A stretch of 64,000 bases of DNA from Bos javanicus (Eukaryota; Chordata; Mammalia; Artiodactyla; Bovidae). The stretch is taken from the NCBI RefSeq assembly GCF_032452875.1, contig NC_083868.1, forward strand, positions 99,196,537 through 99,260,536, given 5' to 3'. A program made the position numbers and the translations under genes. The stretch's first letter is position 1. Every line of letters starts with the position of its first letter. Positions 58,548 through 64,000 of the stretch are shown in pieces. The notes beneath the pieces are model-generated. The model worked only from the letters and a program-made list of their open reading frames with translations, was not told the DNA's origin and did no database searches.

Positions 58548-59848
58548 AAATTGGTTGTGGTCAAACAGGAGACGGCAAGACTGAACATCGACATTTTAGG
58601 AATCAGTGAACTAAAATAGACCGAAATGGGTGAGTTTAACTCAGATGACCATTATATCTACTACTGTGGGTAGGAATCCCTTAGAAGAAATGGAGGAGCC
58701 CTCATAGTCAACAGAAGAGTCTGAAATGCAGTACCTGGATGCAATCTCAAAAACAATAGAATGATCTCTGTTCGTTTCCAAGGCAAACCATTCAATACCA
58801 CAGTAATCCAAGTCTATGCCCCAACCACTAATGCTGAAAAGTTGAAGTTGAATGGTTCTATGAAGAACTACAAGACCTTCTAGAAATAACACCCCCCAAA
58901 AATTTCCTTTTCATTATAGGGGACTGGAATGCAAAAGTAGGAAGTCAAGAGATACCTGGAGTAACAGGCAAATTTGGCTTTGGAGTACACAATGAAGCAG
59001 GTCAAAGGTTAACAGAGTTTTGGCAAGAGAACACACTGGCCATAGCAGACATCCTCTTCCAACAACAAAAGAGAAGACTCTACACATGGACATCACCAGA
59101 TGGTCAATACTGAAATCAGATGGATTATATTCTTTGCAGCCAAAGATGGAGAAGCACTATACAGTCAGCAAAAGCAAGACCAGGAGCTGACTGTGGCTCA
59201 GATCATGATCTCCTTATTGCCAAATTCAGACTTAAATTGAAGAAAGTAGGGAAAACCACTAGATAATTCAGGTATGACCTAAATCAAATCCCTTACATTT
59301 ATACACTGGAGTGACAAATAGATTCAAGGGATTAGATCTGACAGAGACTGCTTGACGAACTATGGACAGGAGTTTGTGACATTGTACAGGAGGCAGGGAT
59401 CAAGACCATCCCCAAGAAAAAGAAATGCAAAAAGCCAAAACAGTTGTCTGAGGAGGCCTTACAAATAGCTGAGAAAAGAAGAGAAGCTAAAGGCAAAGGA
59501 GAAAAGGAAAGATATAAGCATCTGAAAGCAGAGTTCCAAAGAATAGCAAGGAGAAATAAGAAAGACTTCCTCAGTGATCAATGCAAAGAAATGGAGGAAA
59601 ACAACAGAATGGGAAAGATTAGAGATCTCTTCAAGAAAATTAGAGATATCAAGGGAACATTTCATTCAAAGATGGGCTCAATAAAGGACAGACATGGTAC
59701 GGACCTAACAGAAGCAGAAGATATTAAGAAGAGGTGGCAAGAATACACAGAACTATACAAAAAGGATATTCACGACTCAGATAACCACAATGGTGTGATC
59801 ACTCACCTAAGCCAGACATCCTGGAACGCAAAGTCAAATGGGCCTTAG
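58548..59848 (+). pseudogene. BovB endonuclease and linker, heavily broken
   Basis: The endonuclease is readable in pieces: ISELK with its Glu intact near 58600, then the GDWNAKV stretch at about 58921, and CGSDHDLLIAKF near 59190, which keeps the Asp-His pair lost in the 49.86 kb copy. A TAG near 58616, TAG at 58673, TGA at 58721 and TGA at 59111 lie in the coding frame, with further indels at about 58840 and 59310. From 59444 to 59848 the linker is open. Translation of a whole endonuclease is not possible. Confidence 0.85.
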
Positions 59849-61123
59849 GAAGCATCACTAAAAACAAATCTAGTGGAGGTGATGGAATTGCAGCTGAGCT
59901 ATTTCAAATCCTAAAAGATGATGCTGTGAAAGTGCTATACTCAATATGCCAGCAAATTTGGAAAACTCAGCAGTGGCCAGAGGACTGGAAAAGGTCAGTT
60001 TTCATGAAATCCCAAAGAAAGGCAGTGCCAAAGAATGTTCATACTACTGCTCAATTGCACTCATCTCACAGGCTAGCGACTTTGCTTTCACTTTTCACTT
60101 TCATGCATTGGAGAAGGAAATGGCAACCCACTCCAGTATCCTTGCCTGGAGAATCTTAGGAACAGGGGAGCCTGGTGGGCTGCTGTCTATGGGGTCACAC
60201 AGAGTCGGACACGACTGAAGTGACTGAGCAGCAGCAGCACAGGCTAGCAAAGTAATGCTCAAAATTCTCTAAGCCAGACTTCAATAGTATGTGAACTGTG
60301 AACATCCAGATATTCAACCTGGATTTAGAAAAGGCAGAGGACCAGAGATCAAATTTCCAATATCCGTTGGGTCATTAAAAAACAAGAGAATTCCAGAAAA
60401 AACATTTACATCTGCTTTACTGACTACACCAAAGCCTTTGACTGTGTGGACCACAACAAACTGTGGAAAATTCTTTAAGAGATGTGAATACCAGACCACC
60501 TACCTGCCTCCTGAGAAATGTGTATGCAGGTCAAGAAGCAACAGTTAGAACTGGACATGGAACAACAGACTAGTTCCAAATCGGGAAAGGAGTACATTGA
60601 GGCTGCATATTGTCACCCTGCTTATTTAACTTATATGCAGAATACATCATGCAAAATGGCCAGGCTAAATGAAGCACAAGCTGGAATCAAGATTGCTGGG
60701 AGAAATATCAATAACCTCAGATATGCAGATGACACAACCCTTATGGCAGAAAGTGAAGAAGAACTAAAGAGCCTCTTAATGAAAGTGAAAGAGGAGAGTG
60801 AAAAAGCTGGCTTAAAGCTCAACATTCAGAAAATGAAGATCATGGCATCCAGTCCAATTACTTCATGGCAAATAGATGGGGAGACAGTGGAAACAGCGAG
60901 AGACTTTATACTTTTGGGCTCCAAAATCACTGCAGATGGTAACTGCAGCCATGAAATTAAAAGACACTTGCTCCTTGGAAGAAAAGCTATGACCAACCTA
61001 GACAGCATATTAAAAGGTAGAGAAATTACTTTGCCAACAAAGGTCCATCTATTCAATGCTTTGGTTTTTCCAGTAGTCATGTATGAATGTGAGAGTTGGA
61101 CTACAAAGAAAGCTGAGCACTGA
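59849..61123 (+). pseudogene. BovB reverse transcriptase, broken and SINE-interrupted
   Basis: The RT is cut at 60077 by a BOV-A2. After it the fingers region (FRKGRG near 60328) is frame-shifted and has stops. From 60668 to 61123 one frame is open with the catalytic LRYADDTTLM near 60718, HLLLGRKAMTNLDS and FPVVMYECESW. It ends at KKAEH with TGA where the 51.6 and 55.9 kb copies have CGA or CAA. The most damaged of the BovB copies here. Confidence 0.88.
60078..60237 (+). mobile_element. BOV-A2 SINE nested in BovB, exact TSD
   Basis: Linker (gactttgctttcacttttca), one Bov-A unit and a short (AGC)n tail. TSD cacaggctagc at 60067-60077 and 60238-60248, exact. The 5' unit is missing. Confidence 0.96.
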
Positions 61124-62199
61124 AGAATTGATGCTTTTGAACTGTGGTGCTGGAGAAGACCTTTGAGAGTCCTTTGGACTGCAAGGAGATCCAAACAGTC
61201 CGTTCTAAAGAAGATCAGTCCTGGGTGTTCATTGGAAGGACTGAGGCTGAAGCTGAAACTCCAATACTTTGACCACCTGATGTGAAGAACTGAATCATTA
61301 GAAAACACCCTGATGCTGGGAAACATTGAAGGCAGGAGGAGAAGGGGACAACAGACGATGAGGTATTGAATGGCATCACCGACTCAATGGACATGAGTTT
61401 GAGTAAGCTCTGGGTGTTGGTGATGGACAGGGAAGCCTAGAGTGCTGCAGTCTATGGGGTCAGAAAAAGTCAGACGTGACTGAGCGACTGATCTGAACTG
61501 ACAAGCTAAGGATGTTTTTGATTAAATGGGTAGGAAAAAATCTAAAGAAGCATAATGTTCCATGGCACATGAAAATTAACATTTCAGCAATCCATAAAAA
61601 AGTGTTATTGGAACACAGTCATGCTCATTCCTTTACATATTATCTATTGTCTTGGGTGCTTCTGCACTGTAACAACAGCGCTGAGTAGTTAGGACAGAAG
61701 TCATACAGACACAGAGCCTAAAATACTTAGTATCGGGTTCTTTAAGAAAATGTTGCTGATCCTCCTGTCTGGCCTAAATCTATCCCAGAAAGAAAGGAAG
61801 ATTGGCACTCTAACAAGATCATAGCCAAGATTCTACTAAGCAGAGGGTAAGCTGGTATTTATCTGATGGCTGTAGAACAATCTGCTCTGCTCCAAGACAA
61901 GAGAAAAGATAAAGAGGACCAGTTCTTTGTCAGCTAAGAAATTCCACTTGACTTTGCAGCATAAGAGTTTTCCTCAGACTGTCTTATAGTGGTCATTTTT
62001 TCTAATTATACAAAGTGGGGTCTTGTTTTGGTAACTTCATCATAACATCACAAAGGCAGCAAGTCAGAAATTCAGTCAGTATAGAGCAAATCCAAGCCCA
62101 CCCCACATCCAAGGCAGCTGATGACATGGTAAATGTTTGCCAGGTTCAAACCTCTTCCGGCAAAGTGGTATAGAGAATCCCTCCCCTTGGAAGACTGCC

Positions 62200-62395
62200 C
62201 ACTGATGGGCCATTTAACATTCATCAGCTCACGTACTACTGTGTTCTAGGCATTGCTCTCAACTTTGAGGGCACAGGGATGAATCAGAGAAGTAATGACC
62301 CTGCTTTCGTGGAACCTAGAACACAATAGAGGTGACAATAAACAATAAACAACGAATAACTAGGAAAGGGCTGAAAAGTGCTATAAAAACACAGG
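62200..62395 (+). repeat. Ancient dispersed repeat, class uncertain
   Basis: 'ttctaggcattgctctcaac', 'gatgaatcagagaagtaatg', 'accctgctttcgtggaacct', and 'acaataaacaataaacaa' match the word order of a common old mammalian repeat (tumbling 'lost balance' remnant). I cannot name the family with confidence. Confidence 0.4.
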
Positions 62396-62397
62396 GT

Positions 62398-62690
62398 ATA
62401 AAATACTACATGATTCCAGGTACATGAGGCATATAGAGTAGTCAAATTCATAGAGACCAAAAGAGAATGGTGGTTTCCAGGGACAGGGGGGAGGTGGGAA
62501 TGGGGAGTTTATATTTAGTGGACAGAGTTTCAGCTTTACAAAACGAAAAGAGTTCTGGAGATGGTTGGCGGTGATGGTCGTACAACAATATGTATTTAAT
62601 ACCATTGAACTGCACACTTAAAGGTGGTTAGCATGGTAAATTTTATGTTATTTGTATTATACCACAATTTTTAAAATGGAAAAAAAAAAA
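62398..62690 (+). mobile_element. L1 LINE 3' UTR, old type
   Basis: 'aatactacatgattccaggt', 'aatggtggtttccagggac', 'tggcggtgatggtcgtacaa', 'ccattgaactgcacacttaa' and 'ttatgttatttgtattatac' follow an old L1 3' UTR, ending in an A-tract. Related to the one ending at 12585. Confidence 0.85.
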
Positions 62691-62699
62691 AACACTAGA

Positions 62700-64000
62700 G
62701 ATAAAGAGATGTCTTAAAAGCTTCCAAAAAGACAGGTTTCCTACCAAAAAAAAAAAAAAAATTCAATTTTTTATCAGATACTAGAAAATAATGAAGAAAA
62801 AACATGTTCAAAGTTCTGCACTAAAAGTATTTTCAAGTAAAACTTCTATACTTAGACAAATTATTAACTAACTATGATGGTGGAAAAATGTTATTTTCAG
62901 ACAAACACACATACATACATATACATGCAAGTAAAGTGATGGTGGCTGGTTAAGTGGCTGCCATTCACGTTAACGTGCTTTCAGTTTAAAAAAATTTTTA
63001 GAATAGGAGATCTATTCATATAGTATAAAATCAGAATATATAAAAAGATACATGGTGATTCTCCCCTTCCAATCTCCTCCTTCATGTTCTTAGGTGTTCT
63101 CACTGCTCCTTCTCAGAAGGAACCACTGTTAGATTCTCACATAGCTTCTATAATATCACTATACATGCATAGGCACATCTACATATAGATTCTTTCTCTT
63201 CCCTTCCTTTAAATGGTTGACTTAAAAGGGGTAAATAGGTAAGGTCTGAGTAGCAGAAAGATTGAGCCAGGTGAAGAGGAGAACATTCCAGGCAGAGAAA
63301 AGAGAGAGACCAGAGGCTCCAGCACAGAAATTAATGTTTTATGTTTAAGAATCAGGAAGTCTGGATGGACAGTAATGGATGCACAGTAGATGAAGAAGGG
63401 TGGCACAGAAGCAAAAAATGGAAGAAAGGAAGAAAGAATGCATGATTCCATTAGAATAATAGTGCATAGCTGCCCAACCCTGTCTTCATCGAGAAACTTT
63501 CTCCATGATATCTAGCCTTGCCACCATTAAGGTAGTTTGACCTCAAAAAGAGGATCCCATGGAGCCTCACTTCTTCCAGGAAATAGTCAGCTACAGATCC
63601 CCCTTCAACCTCTAATACTAAGCACAGCTTCCTCTTTAGCAATGTCCCTGGATGGCTCACTTGCCCTCTGAAGCCAACAAACGAATTATGAGTATTCCTG
63701 GAATCCAAGCAGCAAGTGCCCCTCACTTCTAAAAATCCCACCATAAGAGGATGCTTGCCAATCAGAGACTGTTTCCTCTCTTTACTCTCTAAATGTATTC
63801 TCCTCTCTACCAGCTTATAACTCCTGCTGACAGTAATGACAGATGGATTCCCTTGCCCAGTTTATGAATCAATAGCCTTTGCACATCTTCTCTTTGATAC
63901 AGTTTTGTCTTTGACCTCGTGGAACAGTTCCAACTTGAGCCTAAGTGCAGGGCCCTCTTTTACCCCGCCTCCCAAGATGAAGGGGGAAGAGGGGAGAGAG
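62700..64000. other. No recognised gene; end of window
   Basis: A-tract at 62746-62761 and a CA/TA-rich stretch at about 62905-62930. The minus-strand frames at 63209-63744 have no recognised domain. Confidence 0.4.

Larger units (their letters stand above)
58314..61500 (+). mobile_element. BovB LINE, nearly full length, exact TSD, contains BOV-A2
   Basis: Begins in the 5' UTR (aacagtatgaaaaggcaaaa, equal to about 48985 of the other long copy), passes the endonuclease and RT, and ends 'gcgactgatctgaactg'. TSD acaagctaag at 58304-58313 and 61501-61510, exact. A BOV-A2 at 60078-60237 interrupts it. Net length about 3.0 kb. Confidence 0.95.
58256..61768. mobile_element. hAT-Charlie-type element, split by a whole BovB
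   Basis: The left part is 58256-58313 (cccatgggaaaaattgagct, then cactgcctatttttatatag). The right part is 61511-61768, with 'gtgttattggaacacagtca', 'tctgcactgtaacaacagc', 'agagcctaaaatacttagt' and the decayed terminal repeat 'tgttgctgatcctcctg'. The halves join smoothly across the target word acaagctaag. The family resembles the common element whose ends read ggggtcrgcaaac; the exact name needs a repeat library. Confidence 0.7.

Overview
This is nuclear DNA from a pecoran ruminant (cattle, sheep, goat or a close relative). The diagnosis rests on its repeats: tRNA-headed Bov-tA SINEs, BOV-A2 dimers ending in (AGC)n, CHR-type SINEs, BovB (RTE) LINEs and ruminant L1 3' ends. I cannot tell the species apart from repeat content alone. 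There is no bacterial or viral gene, no operon and no CRISPR array.

Region by region. 1-3.8 kb is mostly single-copy DNA with a MIR and a Bov-tA fragment; by the gene model below it is the start of intron 1. 3.85-4.72 kb is a CpG island. On its minus strand lies the only host coding exon I can support: an ATG in good context at 4174, a hydrophobic signal-peptide-like N-terminus, and a GTAAGT splice donor at 4085. The gene would run leftwards out of the window; I do not recognise it. 5-8.6 kb is AT-rich single-copy DNA. 8.7-18.5 kb is a mosaic of two old L1 3' ends, SINEs, a hAT remnant and a BovB 3' fragment. 18.5-22.3 kb has no repeat I recognise. 22-48 kb is repeat-interrupted single-copy DNA with a 5'-truncated BovB at 27.3-28.5 kb and an L1 3' end at 33.4-34.3 kb. 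48.6-61.5 kb holds three same-strand BovB copies, two of them nearly full length, all broken. 61.5-64 kb is the rest of a split hAT element, an L1 3' end and single-copy DNA.

Nearly all longer open frames here are pieces of BovB reverse transcriptase or endonuclease, or the L1 ORF2 C-terminus, and none is intact. The most informative structure is the nesting order, readable from target-site duplications (TSDs). Examples are BOV-A2 inside BovB inside a hAT element (58.2-61.8 kb), BOV-A2 and Bov-tA inside an L1 (11.1-12.6 kb), and two places where two Bov-tA copies sit head-to-tail with the same target sequence present three times (45.9-46.4 kb and 52.2-52.7 kb). A diverged sequence shared by 35.0-35.2 kb and 42.8-43.1 kb that I cannot assign to a known family is the best candidate for something not yet described.
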